DNA of 64,000 nt from Amblyomma americanum (Eukaryota; Arthropoda; Arachnida; Ixodida; Ixodidae). The translations under genes were made by a program, and so were the position numbers. The stretch lies in assembly GCF_052857255.1 (NCBI RefSeq), contig NC_135505.1, positions 58,881,149 through 58,945,148 of the forward strand, read 5' to 3'. This document shows, in pieces, positions 43,980 through 57,329 of this stretch. The stretch's first letter is position 1. Each line of letters begins with the position of its first letter. Below the pieces are notes generated by a model that worked only from the letters and a program-made list of their open reading frames with translations, made no database searches and had not been told where the DNA came from.

Positions 43980-44760
43980 TTTCTGTCCTGCCAATATTAT
44001 TACCGTGTTCTTTGAGGGAGTCGCCATCTAAGCACTTGTTGACACTGGCGCAGCCATTTCTGTTATCAGTCACACCCTCTGTAGCAGACTCAAAAAAGTG
44101 ACCACGCCCCTTCCTCTCGTTTCTCTCCGCACCGCTAGCGCTCAGTACATTCGACCATTAGCCGCCTGCACCACCCGTCTGCTCATGGAGAACGTTCCCT
44201 ACACAATCGAGTTCATCGTTCTCGCCCGCTCCTCTCACGACGTTATCCTTGGTTGGGACTTCCTCTCCTCACATCACGCAGTTATTGACTGCGCCCGTGC
44301 TCAGCTTGACTTGTCACCCTACAGTGACGCCCCCTTGGACATAACCAGTGCTGCTTCCGCTACTGTGGTCGTCTCAGAGGACACAGACGTTCCGCCTTTC
44401 TCCAGTGCTGGTGCCTCTTTCTTCTGCTGCTCTCTCGCATGCAATTATCACTTATACCCCCTCTTTACGATGCGCTGAGCAGAAGTCTGTTTTGCTGCCT
44501 CATGCCGTGCGGACAATTGCTGGTGCCTCAAGCGCTATTTGTGTGGTGAATCCGTTCTCCTGCTCTACCACTTTAGTCCGTGGCCAATCGCTTGGCAGTG
44601 TCGCCTTTCTCAATCCCGCCTCAGCATACCCCCTCGTCGATAGCAGGGCCGGCCTTCACGTCAGCGCCATTACGCCTGTTTCCTTCATCAATTATTCTTC
44701 TGTCGGTATTTTTCACAACTCCGTCGACGCCGCCCTCACGTCTACCCAATGAGACCAGCT
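43980..44760 (+). pseudogene. pol: Gypsy copy 2 aspartic protease and linker
   Basis: The retropepsin motif ALVDTGAAISVISHTLC (about 44,032-44,082) is preceded by a stop codon at 44,029. The distal motif DVILGWDFLSSHHAVIDCAR lies at about 44,239-44,300. A Ser/Pro/Thr-rich linker follows, and the frame shifts near 44,470 (HAVRTIAGASSAICVVNPF continues the linker). The enzyme would process Gag-Pol. Confidence 0.8.
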
Positions 44761-44889
44761 TCTCGCCGTTCTGCAGCGTTTTCACGCTTCATTTGACTAC
44801 CAGCAACCTTCCTTGAGCCGCATCACCACCGCTACCTATTGTATGGACACTGGAACTTATGCCCTTTGCGCCAACGTCCGTGCCGCGTG

Positions 44890-45480
44890 TCAGCCACTGA
44901 GCGCCGCATCATTGACGAGCAGGTGACCGACGTGCTCAAGCGCCACGTGATACAGCCGTCGCACAACCCGTAGGCATCGCCAGTGGTCCTGTTCAAGAAA
45001 AAAGACGGTTCCATCCGGTTCTCCGTGGACTACCGTCGTCTGAACAAGATTACAAGCAAGGGCGTTTACTCTCTCCCCCCGTATCGACGATGCCCTCGAC
45101 TGCCCTGCAGGGCTCTGACTCCTTTTCTTCATTGGACTTGAGCTCCGGTTACTGGAAGGTGCCGATGGCGAAGGCCGATCGCCTAAAAACTGCATTCCTC
45201 ATACCCGATGGGCTCTATGAATTTAATGTCATGCCCTACGGCCTCTGCAATGCACCCGCCACTTTCGAGCGCACGATGGACAACATACTCCGGGGGCTCA
45301 AATGGCACACATGCCTTTGTTATCTAGACGACGTTGTCATCTTTTCCCGGACTTTTCGTCTCACCTACAGCGCCTTCGGACTGCTCTTCGCTGCCTGGCT
45401 GACGCTGGCCTCCAACTCAATTTGTAAACGTACCACTTCGGAGCTCGGCAGCTCGCTATTCTCGGACATGTCGTGTCGAA
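44890..45480 (+). pseudogene. pol: Gypsy copy 2 reverse transcriptase
   Basis: Pieces: IDEQVTDVLKRHVIQPSHNP with a stop at 44,971, then [20 protein letters not shown] (about 44,989-45,048). After a one-base shift near 45,080, [20 protein letters not shown] and FNVMPYGLCNAPATFERTMD lead to the intact catalytic loop CYLDDVVIFSRTF (about 45,319-45,357). The frame is lost again at about 45,360 within the thumb. RT copies element RNA into cDNA in the particle. Catalytic residues are intact, but the frame is broken at least three times. Confidence 0.82.
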
Positions 45481-46239
45481 CGATGGCGTTCTCTCGGACC
45501 CGGCCAAATTGCGAGCTGTGGCCGAATTTCCCAAGCCCACTTCTATAAAAGATCTCCACAGCTTCGCCGGTCTCCGCTCCTATTTCCGCCGCTTTGTCCG
45601 CAATTTTGCCACTATCATCGACCCCCTGACCAAGCTCGTTTCCAACCACGACCTTTCGGCCTGGCTGCCAGCCTGTGATGAAGCGTTTACGACACTCCGT
45701 CGCCTCCTGACCGCTCCAGCAAATCTGCATCACTTCGACCCTCGTTCTCCGACGGAACTCCACGCCGACGCCAGTGGCATCGGCCTCGGTGCCGTACTCG
45801 CTCAGCGCAAGCAAGGCTTTGATGAATCCGTTGTCACTTACGCTAGCCGGACAATCACAAAAGCTGAAGCCAACTATTCTGTCACCGAGAACGAGTGTTC
45901 AGCCATCCTTTAAACAATCGTCAAATTTCGCCCGTACCTGTACGGGTGCCCTTTTGACGTTGTGACCGATCACCATGCTCTCTGCTGGTTGCCCTCTTTG
46001 AAAGATCGCTCTGGTCGACTGGCGCGCTGGGCTCTGCGACTCCAAGTGTACGAAATTCGCATTATCTGTCGTTCCGGCCGCAAACATGACGATGCTGATG
46101 CCCTCTCACGTTCTCCTGTACCATCTGAGGCAGTGCCTTGTATGTCCACCCTGCCTTCTTTGACGTTTGAGTCCACTGATATGGCTTCCGAGCAACGCAA
46201 AGACCCGTGGATCAATTGCCTCTTAGACCTCTTATCTGG
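45473..46239 (+). pseudogene. pol: Gypsy copy 2 RNase H and connection to integrase
   Basis: Connection: [20 protein letters not shown] and [20 protein letters not shown]. RNase [21 protein letters not shown] (first Asp), [20 protein letters not shown] then ECSAIL and a stop at 45,911, then [20 protein letters not shown] and [17 protein letters not shown]. The only clear lesion here is the stop before [11 protein letters not shown]. The Ruka SINE enters 10 bases after DLLSGQL. Confidence 0.82.
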
Positions 46240-46250
46240 CCAATTGTCTC

Positions 46251-46557
46251 AACCCGCCGCGGTGGCTCAGTGGTTAGGGCGCTCGACTACTGATCCGGAG
46301 TACCCGGGTTCGAACCCGACCGCGGCGACTGCGTTTTTATGGAGGAAAAACGCTAAGGCGCCCGTGTGCTGTGCGATGTCAGTGCACGTTAAAGATCCCC
46401 AGGTGGTCGAAATTATTCCGGAGCCCTCCACTACGGCACCTCTTCCTTTCTTCTTTCCCTCCCTCCTTTAACCCTTCCCTTACGGCGCGGTTCAGGTGTC
46501 CAACGATATATGAGACAGATACTGCGCCATTTCCTTTCCCCAAAAACCAATAAAAAA
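46251..46557 (+). repeat. Ruka-type SINE, full length with exact 11-bp target duplication
   Basis: The tRNA-like head is CCGCCGCGGTGGCTCAGTGG (A box) with GGGTTCGAACCCGACCGCGG (B box, perfect). The conserved body is TGCTGTGCGATGTCAGTGCA, GTTAAAGATCCCCAGGTGG and CGAAATTATTCCGGAG, with an A-rich 3' end CCCCAAAAACCAATAAAAAA. CCAATTGTCTC flanks it at 46,240-46,250 and 46,558-46,568. Intact Pol III boxes and exact duplication mark a recent insertion. Ruka is a SINE described from Rhipicephalus ticks; identity is from recall. Confidence 0.9.
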
Positions 46558-46568
46558 CCAATTGTCTC

Positions 46569-47990
46569 GACCTCCTTCCCGTGCTCTCCGTCGTTAGTGC
46601 CACCAGTTCGCCATCCGAGACGAGCTTCTTTACCGCCGCAACTACCTACAGGATGGTCGCAAGTGGCTTCTCGTCATTCCGACACATCTGCACTCCTTCA
46701 TTTGCTCTTACTACAACGATGGTCCCTAGTGTGCACATGCCGGATTCTTGAAGATCTTCACCCGTCTACGAGAGCGGTACTACTGGCATGGGATGACTCT
46801 TTAGGTCTTGATTTAGACAAAACCTAGCGCAAAAACATGCAACCACAAAGACAGAACAGACGAGACACAAGCGCTATCTCACAACTGGCTTTTTATTGAA
46901 GCAGGATGCAGTTTATATACGGTGAAGCTTCAAGGGGAGAGAAGGGTGACATGGAGGAGAAGGTGAACAACGGGAACATCGCTTCGCAAAAAACAGACAG
47001 GCAGCCAAAAAAAAGGCTCTTTATGTCCGCTGGTTCGTTCAGTCCTGCACAGCAGGCCAGTGACGAAAATATCCAAATCTCCGACCCGCCACTCCTATGC
47101 AGCCGCTGCCTTGCCCAGCGCAGCCCTTCGAGCGTGTTGGCATAGACCTCTACGGCACTCTTCCCAGCACATCAACCGGAAACCGCTGGATCATCGTTGC
47201 CATCAACCACCTTACACGTTACGCTGAAACATCGCCTTTACCATCCGCTACAGCCCACGACATGGCATCCTTCATTCTCCATCGCACCATTCTTCGCCAT
47301 GGTGTGCCCAAAGAGCTGCTCAGTTATAGAGGTCCGGCCTTCCTCTCTGAAGTTGTAGAAGCTTTCCTTCAGGAATGCAACATCGTTCACCGCACCAGCT
47401 CCGCCTACCATCTTCCGACAAATGGCATGGTTGGGCTTTTAACCGCACCCTCGGCGACATGCTGGCCATGTATGTTGCTTCCGACCATTGTAACTGGGAC
47501 CTTGTTCTCCCTTTTGTCACATATGCTTATAACTCCGCTGCTCAAGCCACCACCGGATTCTCTCCGTAATTTCTCCTGTACGGCCGTGAGCCTGCTTGCA
47601 CAATGGACACCATTATACCTTACCGCCCTGATGCTTCCGAATTTACAACTCTTTCTCAAGCCGCAACTTATGCCGAAGAATGCCGACAGCTTGCCCGGTC
47701 CTCCACTTCTCACGCCCAACCGCAGCAGAAAAGCACCCGTGATCCCCTGCACTTCCTCCCGCTTACCTTCCTGACTCTTTGGTCTGACTCTGGGCACCCT
47801 CCTCAGGTCCTGGCCTTTCCTCCAAACTTGTTAGCAAGTACCAGGAACCCTACCGTATTCTTCAGCAGACATCCCCCTCAATTACCTCATCGAACCCCTT
47901 ACGCCATCCCCTGATCACCGTCTCCGAGGCCGTGCCAATCTCCACACGGCCCGCCTCAAACCATACTATGAAACCACCGTCTTAACATCG
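46569..47990 (+). pseudogene. pol: Gypsy copy 2 integrase, interrupted by a Penelope fragment
   Basis: The zinc-binding N-terminus reads [38 protein letters not shown]. After the insert it continues VQSCTAGQ and MQPLPCPAQPFERVGIDLYG (first catalytic Asp), GNRWIIVAINHLTRYAETSP and ILRHGVPKELLSYRGPAFLS. The second Asp (SDRG) is Tyr here. The segment TSSAYHLPTNG loses frame at about 47,430, resuming with FNRTLGDMLAMYVASDHCNW and FVTYAYNSAAQATTGFSP, then MDTIIPYRPDASEFTTLSQA. Lost Asp and frameshifts make it inactive. Confidence 0.82.
46808..47016 (-). mobile_element. Penelope-like element terminal fragment
   Basis: On the minus strand, CAATAAAAAGCCAGTTGTGA, then AGCGCTTGTGTCTCGTCTG parallels the termini of the Penelope copies (CAGTTGTAAGTCAGCGCTTG near 57,395). 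Near-duplicates CTCTTTAGGTC (46,797-46,807) and CTCTTTATGTC (47,017-47,027) flank it, consistent with an 11-bp target duplication with one change. No coding sequence is present. Confidence 0.65.
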
Positions 47991-48033
47991 CCCTAGGCCA
48001 CCAGAATGGCGCGCCCTTTCGCCCGGCGGTAAT

Positions 48034-48480
<447 letters not shown>

Positions 48481-48483
48481 TCG

Positions 48484-50140
<1,657 letters not shown>

Positions 50141-50670
50141 AGAGAATGCCCCAATTCCACCTCCCTTTCTGCTGCCCTCTGTTCGATTGCACTATTCCCA
50201 TGGGTGGTTTGGGTCTCAAGGTGGTTGCTCCATATCTCTATGATGCGTTTCCACTAAACCATAAAGTATTAATTCCTCCTGCCTTAAATGTTGTTCTATT
50301 CCCTCCCATTTCAGTCTATTCCTTCCAGCTTGCATGTTAATGCAACCTATATCTGAATTAACCTGGCCCTGGCGCTTGTGACTATTTCTCCTCCTATGGA
50401 TTCATCCTAATACTCTCCTTGACCTTGGTTCTTCCTTGTCTACACTAGTTCACTCAGAAATCTGAATCCCCCAAAATGCTGTTGCCTGGCAACCTATCCA
50501 ACTACGCACCGTCTTGCCAGGGGCACCACCGTAGTGATTGCCATCCTGTCCAAAAGGATGGGAGCTCACCTCATACATGTCCCTGTTAATTTCCATTCCA
50601 TTACCCCGTATCTTAGTCGTCGAATGATTAACCTAATTACACGGTTAGCCTGAACGACCCTCCTTTCCGT
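50141..50670 (-). pseudogene. Inter-ORF/endonuclease-start region of the same element, degraded
   Basis: Minus-strand remnants suggest the start of ORF2 (a YGATTLRPKPPMG-like segment around 50,180-50,230), with multiple stops. No independent gene is seen. Confidence 0.4.
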
Positions 50671-51545
50671 TTAGGTAGACTGCCACTGGATCTCTGGCAT
50701 TGTGCATATGGTCACATGCACACTCTCAGAGGCCTCACTAAGCCTACGCCTCCCCAATTCTAACTGCATCTCGAGATTGTCACTCCTCCCCTTCAGCACA
50801 TCATTGGGACCACCATGGATAACGACAAGGTGTCCGCCATCCATTTTGTCCCCTACCACCTCCTGGGCTTTGGCCATTGCATCTACCATGCACTTCCCCG
50901 ACTGGCCTCCACCTACACCCGCCTGTCCGCCTTCACTGTCATCAAAACGCCTCCCTCAACCGTCGCTACGTTCGAGTCACCGACTGCCATAACCCTTCTG
51001 CGCTCTAACCGTTCGCTTCCTGACTGCAACTGTTGCTCTACGGATTTCGATAGCTGTCGCTCCCGCCGCCATACGCTCCTGTCCCGCTTCACCGTGCCTG
51101 TTTTTACCGCTGCGTCGTCTCGACCCAAAGCCTGTTTCGCTAGACTGTAGGATCGACAAGCCTTGTTCCGCACCTGACACTGCTCCTAACCGGGGTGCTC
51201 TGCCGGGTGCAACTTGAGCGCTTTTCCCTGCTCTTCTAGCTCGGCCCGCTTTTCCCGCTCCTCTTTCAGCCCGCCCACAATTCGCTCCAACAGGTTGGTA
51301 TTAGCCCCCTCAGTCTTAAGCGAGTTGGCGACCTGGGTTCCTAGCTTAATTCGTTCCTCTCGTTCCGCCTTCAGGTCTTCTATGAGGTCGTTAATCCTTG
51401 CTGCCCATTCCCGTTTCAACGTCCGAACGGCCTCCTCAAAATGCTTACATAGCTTGCACGCGAAGCTGGCCCCATCTGCCTCGGCTAAGCTCCCGAACTC
51501 GGTCTCGTCAAAATGGCATCCACGGTAGCACTCCTGGCACTGCAC
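50671..51545 (-). pseudogene. ORF1 of the non-LTR element: zinc-finger-like, coiled coil, SGNH esterase
   Basis: The N-terminus (51,545-51,186) has MQCQECYRGCHFDETEF and ASFACKLCKHFEEAV, a Cys/His pattern like half a PHD-type finger. A long charged coiled coil follows (LIEDLKAEREERIKLGTQVA, IVGGLKEEREKRAELEEQGK). Next is RRRVMAVGDSNVATV (SGNH block I with GDSN), then in another frame HLVVIHGGPNDVLKG (block III GxND) and VHVTICTMPEIQ. ORF1 esterases occur in CR1-group elements and probably aid ribonucleoprotein or membrane association. Frame changes near 51,180 and 50,905 and the missing C-terminal catalytic DxxH make it inactive. Confidence 0.75.
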
Positions 51546-52010
51546 TTACTCCCTGTCCACCTTGACTTCCCTAGCTTGCCAACCCGTCGTCCGGCCGACT
51601 ACGTAACTTAAAAGCCCGCCAAAATTCCTACACAAAAACCTTCAGCGCACACACTTCCACTAGCCTTTCTACCCTTAACACGTTTTAAAAATACCGCCCT
51701 ACAGCATGTACAAGAGAAAATACCAAAATGCACTTAGCTTTGGACGAAGTCGCTAGAGCTCCGAAAAAAAGCGTCCTCTTCCGACGGCGTCACGAGCTAG
51801 AAGCGGATCTCCCAGATGCGGCTCGCGCATATTAACCCCATCTGTCGGTTCTCCCAGAATCTGAGACAAGATTGGATGGCCCGACCCCAAGGCACACTCT
51901 CATCTCTCAAGCGCGCTGCAGCGCACTTGGCCTCGTAAGTTCGTTGCCGCGGCTCTCCACCGACGGGACGCCATCTGCTCCTCCAGTAGTGCATTGGCCT
52001 TGACCACAGT
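51546..52010 (-). other. Probable 5' UTR of the esterase-type non-LTR element
   Basis: About 450 bp upstream of ORF1 on the minus strand, G/C-rich at its start (GGAGCAGATGGCGTCCCGTC, GAGAGCCGCGGCAACGAAC). No coding sequence. Boundary inferred from the position of ORF1 and the change in character at about 52,010. Confidence 0.45.
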
Positions 52011-52154
52011 CACTGTGTGCTGCTCGAAGTTCCGAACTTTTGCCGGTCCTCATGCACAGCAAACCACGGAGACGAGCCATCTCGCAGAAAGAACTTTATT
52101 AAGAAACTCGGCCGCGCAAGCACGAATGCATTCACTCACCTAATCAATCTTAAG

Positions 52155-52230
52155 TATATTTCCGCGAATCTTTGCAGTGTTTGTTCATCTTTCACTGCAG
52201 CCGGCACGCCGCTTTATCGCTTTGTACACC
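52155..52230 (+). repeat. Fragment resembling the Gypsy copy 1 LTR start
   Basis: CAGTGTTTGTTCATC, then GCAGCCGGCACGCCGCTTTA and TCGC match 8,850-8,905 and 1,955-2,010. How far homology continues is unclear. Confidence 0.5.
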
Positions 52231-53149
52231 TCGTACACCTGCTACCGCGTATTTACGGCAGACACAAGGTTATTTCACATGTGGAATCGTGTCTGCAATC
52301 TTCGCCTTCGCAGTTTTACGCGCTCCCAGTTTATATGGTGTCGGCCGAGTAAGTGCACATACATTAAGTGCCCACCAGCGCCCTCTCCTGTTGCCACATA
52401 TGATGGATCATTAATACTATTTTTTATTCGATACCGCAACGCGCGATACTGCACCGGTACTTCGCTTTGAACTATCCCTGCCACATGGGTAATTTCTGTT
52501 GACAGCACACACGGCAGTAAGCAAATCCGTAATTTCCGGGAAGCCCACAAGTCAAGCAAGACGCTTCCTCGCCTTCACGCAACCACAATGCCGCCTGCCA
52601 CTTCGATCTGCGCGTAGAAACTGCCCACCAATGGATATAAACGGTGCACTGTGCGGTCGTTAGGCTGTTCTCGCATCCTCCGCGCTCGCGAGGAGACGGG
52701 CGGGAACACCCCGCGGAGAGTGAAAGCGCGCGTAGCACGCGAACACGGCCAGTCAGAGCGCCGTGACGCCATCACGCCCGATCGACGCTTCAGAATTCCG
52801 CCGCTACGGGAGGACCACTGGCACTGCTGTCATGCGGCAAACTATAGGTTCAGGCCCCTATAGGTCAGCCCTGTCACCTACTCATTTTATACATGCAGCT
52901 GTGCATGCGCAGTTATGCGCATCGCTAACAAGTGGGATCAACGTGCGTCATGTGCGGCCCCAGCGGCGAAGGCTGGCAGGCTGCTCCTCTCTGGTTGCCG
53001 CGCGTGCGCACAACTGCTCTTCCACGTTACGTCACGCATGACGCCTGGGGTGGAGTCGCCGCGCGGCGGCGGCGGCGTAGCTCTGATGTAGGCGCGGCGC
53101 ACCTGCTGCAACTCTCCGGCAGCCGCTCATGCGCACAACTTTCCTCTCC
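52231..53149. other. No gene recognised; strongly CpG-rich toward the right
   Basis: From about 52,650 the sequence is CpG-rich (GCCGCGCGGCGGCGGCGGCG near 53,058). It may be the U3 region of the LTR-like repeat that follows. Overlapping open frames in several phases reflect base composition. Confidence 0.4.
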
Positions 53150-53395
53150 AGACCACAGCCAGCGGAATGCTGTCGCTACAAAAAGGCTCGAGGGATGCGC
53201 CGGCGCTCGACGAATGCGGCCGGCGGCAGATACATCTGGAGGCCGTTATGAACACCGGGCAGAAGCTGCACCCTGGCGGCAAAGTTGTGTTACCGTAAAT
53301 ATATGTATAAGGATAAATTCTGGTGTAATCTGATATCTTCATTTCGCGGTGGTTCGGCTTTGATGGGAGGAGTGAAGAGACGAAAGGAACCTGCC
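53150..53395 (+). repeat. LTR-like direct repeat, left
   Basis: Shares GCGGCCGGCGG, CTGTAATCTGA-type and TTCGCGGTGGTTCGGCTTTG with 55,280-55,520, and both end at AACCTGCCTGA. The repeats are 2.1 kb apart in the same orientation, as expected for LTRs of an internally deleted element. Confidence 0.55.
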
Positions 53396-55279
53396 TGAAT
53401 GGCGCAGTCTACAGGATCTTCCGATAAGAAGCGGACTAGCTATGGGACTCATCGAGGCGTCAGCGAGAGACACAATGCTAATCGACCATCTCGGCAGTGG
53501 ACCAGCAGGCCAAGCAATCTCCCAGAGTGAAGCAGGTTGCTGTCTTGTAGGTCCTTGCGCTGGGCAGTTGTGGGACAGAGCTTGAGCAGGGAAGGCGGGA
53601 ACCGATGGGTAGGAGGTAGGCAGATGGAACTTGGAGTGAATACCCAGGTAGCACGTGTCAGCGGAGTGTCGGGGTTATCTTTCGCCGTTGAGGTGACGAT
53701 GTTGAAATTGAATTTGAAAATTTGGGAAGCAGAATTAGCGGTGAAAAAATTGCGGTGCCAGAGAGAGGTCAGGGAAGTGGCGGCCGTTGTAAACAAAGAA
53801 GCGGTGCGTCCGGATAATGGGGCGGGCATCGCGGAGCATTTAGAGGTAGGCCAGAGAGCGGTAAACGCGGACCGCAGATAGGAAGGACCGCCTGGCGCCA
53901 CTTAGGTCGCAGTTCTGAGAGAGGAGGTAGGCTGGAGAGGTGAAAAAGCAAGTTTGACAGTGAAAGTGTATGCGTTGCGACGAGTAGATTAGTGGCTAGT
54001 GTTGGGGCACTCGAAGCGCCTGATGAACATAATGACCCGTTAGAGGAAACAGTGTTAGAAGTGGCCGCTCTGGTTCACGGCGGTGACAACAGGGATTGTG
54101 TGGGCGCAGTTATGGCAACGAATGTCGCCATAGCATATCTGGGTGCATTGCAGAGGTTTGAAGCAAGGAACGGCCTGATTGAAACTCCCACCGAACTCGA
54201 AGGGTTCAAGCAAGCACAAATTGGCGACATCGTGCTGAGGAGTGGGGAAGAACAAGTGAGCGTAGGTGCGCATTTCACAAGCGAAGAAGGCGCACAGCTG
54301 AACTAGGGAGACCACGTAGGCGGCCGTTCGCACATTCAGCCAGCTTGGCCGGAAATTCGCCGCGCATAAATGATGCGGGCCGCGATTGGCTCTGTGAGAA
54401 CAGGTAACATGGATGAAAAGGGACGCACAAGAAGCGAGCGTGCGCTAAATTGGTATAAAGCTGCCGACTAGAAAAGGCGCTTTCTTAAGAATTGCAACGA
54501 GTGTTATATGGTGTCCTGTCAAAGTTCGTACGAGGGGAGACGGTTGATTACACTAGCCTTCAGGCGGTACGCGCCTTTCCAGATGGGCAGTAAGGGCGAT
54601 TGCTTTGCACCAACTGACAGCCCTCCTGCGTAGGGGTTGAGAGCACCCCATGTCATTTGAAATGACAATCGCATGCTGGACATAGTGATGCCAACGCTTG
54701 CGATAGGCCGAGGCTAGTATCACAAGCTCCATTAGTAGGGGGGGGGGGGCAAAAGGAGGTAACGATGTCTCCTTGCTCTATTTTTAATGTTGTCGTAGTG
54801 CCGGGGGAATAACGCCAACCGCGCACAGATGTTGTGAAGGGTATGATGCATTTCCTGGAGGCACGCCTCACGGTGCCGATGGAGGCGTCGTGCGCGCGGT
54901 AGCATCGCCCCGAAGCGCGGACGAAGGAGGCACCGCTCGTGTGTGTATGTGTGTGCGCGCGTGCGCTAGAGCGGCTGAGCTAGCATCCATTGCCACATGA
55001 CGTTTCGAACTGGCGAGGAGGTCACAGGATGGCGACTGTTGGACGGTCAGCAAAAGGGAGCCGCTGGCTACAGGAAACGGAACCGTCGAAGAGACATCTT
55101 ATTCCTAGGCAGTCATCGTCAGCAGAGCCAGCTCGTGTGCAGTGCGGGAAATGTGCGCAAGAGCCCCGCATTTTTAAGAATTCGCAGAGCCCGTTGAATC
55201 CCTGGCGCGAAGGAACATCTGCGGAGGCGGCGGCCACGAAGAACTCGCAGGGAAAGAAAGTGCTAATGGAGAGAGCGAC
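53396..55279 (+). mobile_element. Interior between LTR-like repeats; degenerate, identity uncertain
   Basis: Two plus-strand open stretches are visible. 53,537-53,881 contains a coiled-coil-like LKLNLKIWEAELAVKKLRC, reminiscent of Gypsy gag N-termini. 53,992-54,306 contains ETVLEVAALVHGGDN and IETPTELEGFKQAQIGDIVL, which could be a polyprotein linker. No protease, RT or integrase motif is found, so this may be a deleted LTR element. A run of G at about 54,737-54,749 and a GT repeat near 54,938 are present. Confidence 0.4.
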
Positions 55280-55520
55280 CAAGAGCACGCTGGCTAGAGG
55301 GACACGGAGGGGTGAAAAAAAGGCACAAGAGACGCGGCCGGCGGGAGACACAACTGGAGAGTCGTTTTGAACAGCTGGTAGAGAGGCCGCGCCATGACAG
55401 CAATGGTTGCTACCGCAGTTGTATGGATATGTAAATAAATCCTGCTGTAATCTGAAAACTTCAATTCGCGGTGGTTCGGCTTTGTCGGGAGAAAGAGTGA
55501 AGAGAAATAAACCTGCCTGA
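55280..55520 (+). repeat. LTR-like direct repeat, right
   Basis: Contains AATAAATCCTGCTGTAATC then CAATTCGCGGTGGTTCGGC, matching the left repeat, and ends AAACCTGCCTGA at about 55,520. Confidence 0.55.
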
Positions 55521-55529
55521 CCGCTGTGG

Positions 55530-55700
55530 TTACCTGACTGGGAATCTTAAACGTGCACGAACATCGAACAACACATGGCCGCTTTTTTCCGTTCTGCATC
55601 TATCGAAACGCTGCCGCCGCGGTCGGATTCCAACCTGGGGATTCCGGCTCAGTAGCCGAGCACCTTAACCACTGTGCCACTAATATAATTTCATATCGAC
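55530..55700 (-). repeat. Ruka-type SINE, minus strand, 3'-truncated
   Basis: On the minus strand: GTGGCACAGTGGTTAAGGTG (A box), GGTTGGAATCCGACCGCGG (B-box region, diverged), CGATGTTCGTGCACGTTTAA and GATTCCCAGTCAGGT. It aligns with the first 140 bases of the 46,251 copy and then ends. Confidence 0.75.
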
Positions 55701-55862
55701 CGCGTCATTACTTTCTCTATGACATTAAAGTACCATCGAGGCCAGCTACGTTCGCTAGGAAGACGAAGACGTCGTTCGACCTACTGTCGCCGCAGCTCTG
55801 GTTCTTACCTAATTTTGCCTAATTTACCTAGTTTTATTTGAATATTCGAGGACGGCTGCATC

Positions 55863-57092
55863 TTGAAAGCGGTACTATATGGGAAGAGCACGGCTGCTCT
55901 GGCGCCGGCAAGCCTAAAGGAACCACGCCAATCTAAGGAGGCTGGCTCGGAAGATGCGGCCATGGCTTCTCAGGCCATGGAGCGACCAGAACATGGAGAC
56001 GCCCACCCGTCCGGTGAGACCCCATCGCTTAGTGGGGATAAATAAACGATCGTGGACGGTGACGAGTTAGTGGCCGATATCGCTGAAGTGGACAACGAGG
56101 GCTTCAGGTTGGTGAGTGGTCGCAAAGAACGAACGGTCGGGATCCCGGTAGTGGTTGAGCCCACAGAGAAAGGGGTAGATTTAACAGAGGGGAATCCCAT
56201 CTTGATTTTCGCCGCCATTCAATCACGGCTGGGATCAGCTGCGATTCGTCGTCGGTTCACCATGCACGGGGCTCTTCAGCTGGATGTCTCGACGGAAGAG
56301 CAGGTTGAAAAGCTCCTGCACTGCTCTCAGAATGTTGACATCAAAGTTAATGTGCGGTTGCCCCATTCCTACAAGAACCACACCTGTGTTATTAAGGGTG
56401 TACAAAAGTGGTATTCAGAACGCGACATACTTGATTATTTGAAACCACAAGGTGTTCTGCACGTGATACGGCTCGTGCGTCGTGTGGAGTCCCCAGAAAA
56501 GCAACGGGCAGAAACCCACCAACTCTATTGTGCTGACATTCGCTCCCAACTCAGAGCGGCCGAAACATTTCATCAGGCATTCACAAAACACACAGCTGAC
56601 GGTTTCAATGAAGCTCCTCAACAGTGTTTTAGATGCCAACGGTTTGGGCACGTGGCCAAAGTTAGCACAAAGGATCGACGCTGTAAGCGGTGCGGTGGAG
56701 ACCACGACTTTAAAACCTGCAAGGCCGGTTTTGCTTGCGCCAATTGCGGTGGTGATCATCCAGCGAGTTTCGGAGACTGTCCCTTCCATGTGAGCGCTCT
56801 GCAACGTCGAATATCCTTTATTGCTGGTCCCAAAACCAAACCGACCGAGATGCCTGGGCCAGTATTAGACGAGTTCCTAGTGTTGGAGTCTGATGTTGTA
56901 GCGTTACCCAACAATGTCTCTAAGAGACCTGATTCCTGCAAGACGCCAAAGTTCATTGCGTACGATTCGGCTGTTCGACTTCCAGCAAAAAGTGTCCATG
57001 ATCCGGTGCGAACGGATCAGAGCCAGACTCGGCGGCAAGGGGGACACTCGTTTGCAAAAGTGAACGAAAAAAATCGGCTACTGCGCCCATGA
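55863..57092 (+). pseudogene. ORF1 (Gag-like, CCHC zinc knuckles) of the I-group element
   Basis: The N-terminal 60 codons (LYGKSTAALAPASLKEPRQ) end at an in-frame TAA at about 56,043; the homologous copy at 14,600 has sense sequence there. The remaining 346 codons are open: GFRLVSGRKERTVG, then an RRM-like or L1-ORF1-like region (HSYKNHTCVIKGVQKWYS, DILDYLKPQGVLHVIRLVRR), then three zinc knuckles. These are CFRCQRFGHVAKVS (last Cys changed to Ser), CKRCGGDHDFKTC and CANCGGDHPASFGDC. The product would coat element RNA. One stop and one changed Cys are the only clear lesions. A short tail (SVSSSASFVDVLSECVAQHK) continues in another frame after 57,092. Confidence 0.8.
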
Positions 57093-57329
57093 GTGTGTCA
57101 TCGTCGGCATCTTTTGTCGATGTTTTAAGTGAGTGCGTTGCGCAACATAAAGAGCTCAAGAATCAAGGTGTGTCTGACCTTCTTCATGTTTTGTTTGGGG
57201 CCTTGCGTTCAGATGTTCCAGCGATGGCGCATGGTAGCCTGAAGAACTTCCTACAGCTTTAGCTTTCTTTTGAGTTCCTAAATATCACCTTCTAGCAACA
57301 CAGCAAAGTGGGCGAGTTGGGACTGCATC

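Noticed and set aside
46251..46330. A functional tRNA gene
   Set aside because: Good A and B boxes, but it is followed by the Ruka body and A-rich tail and flanked by an exact target duplication.
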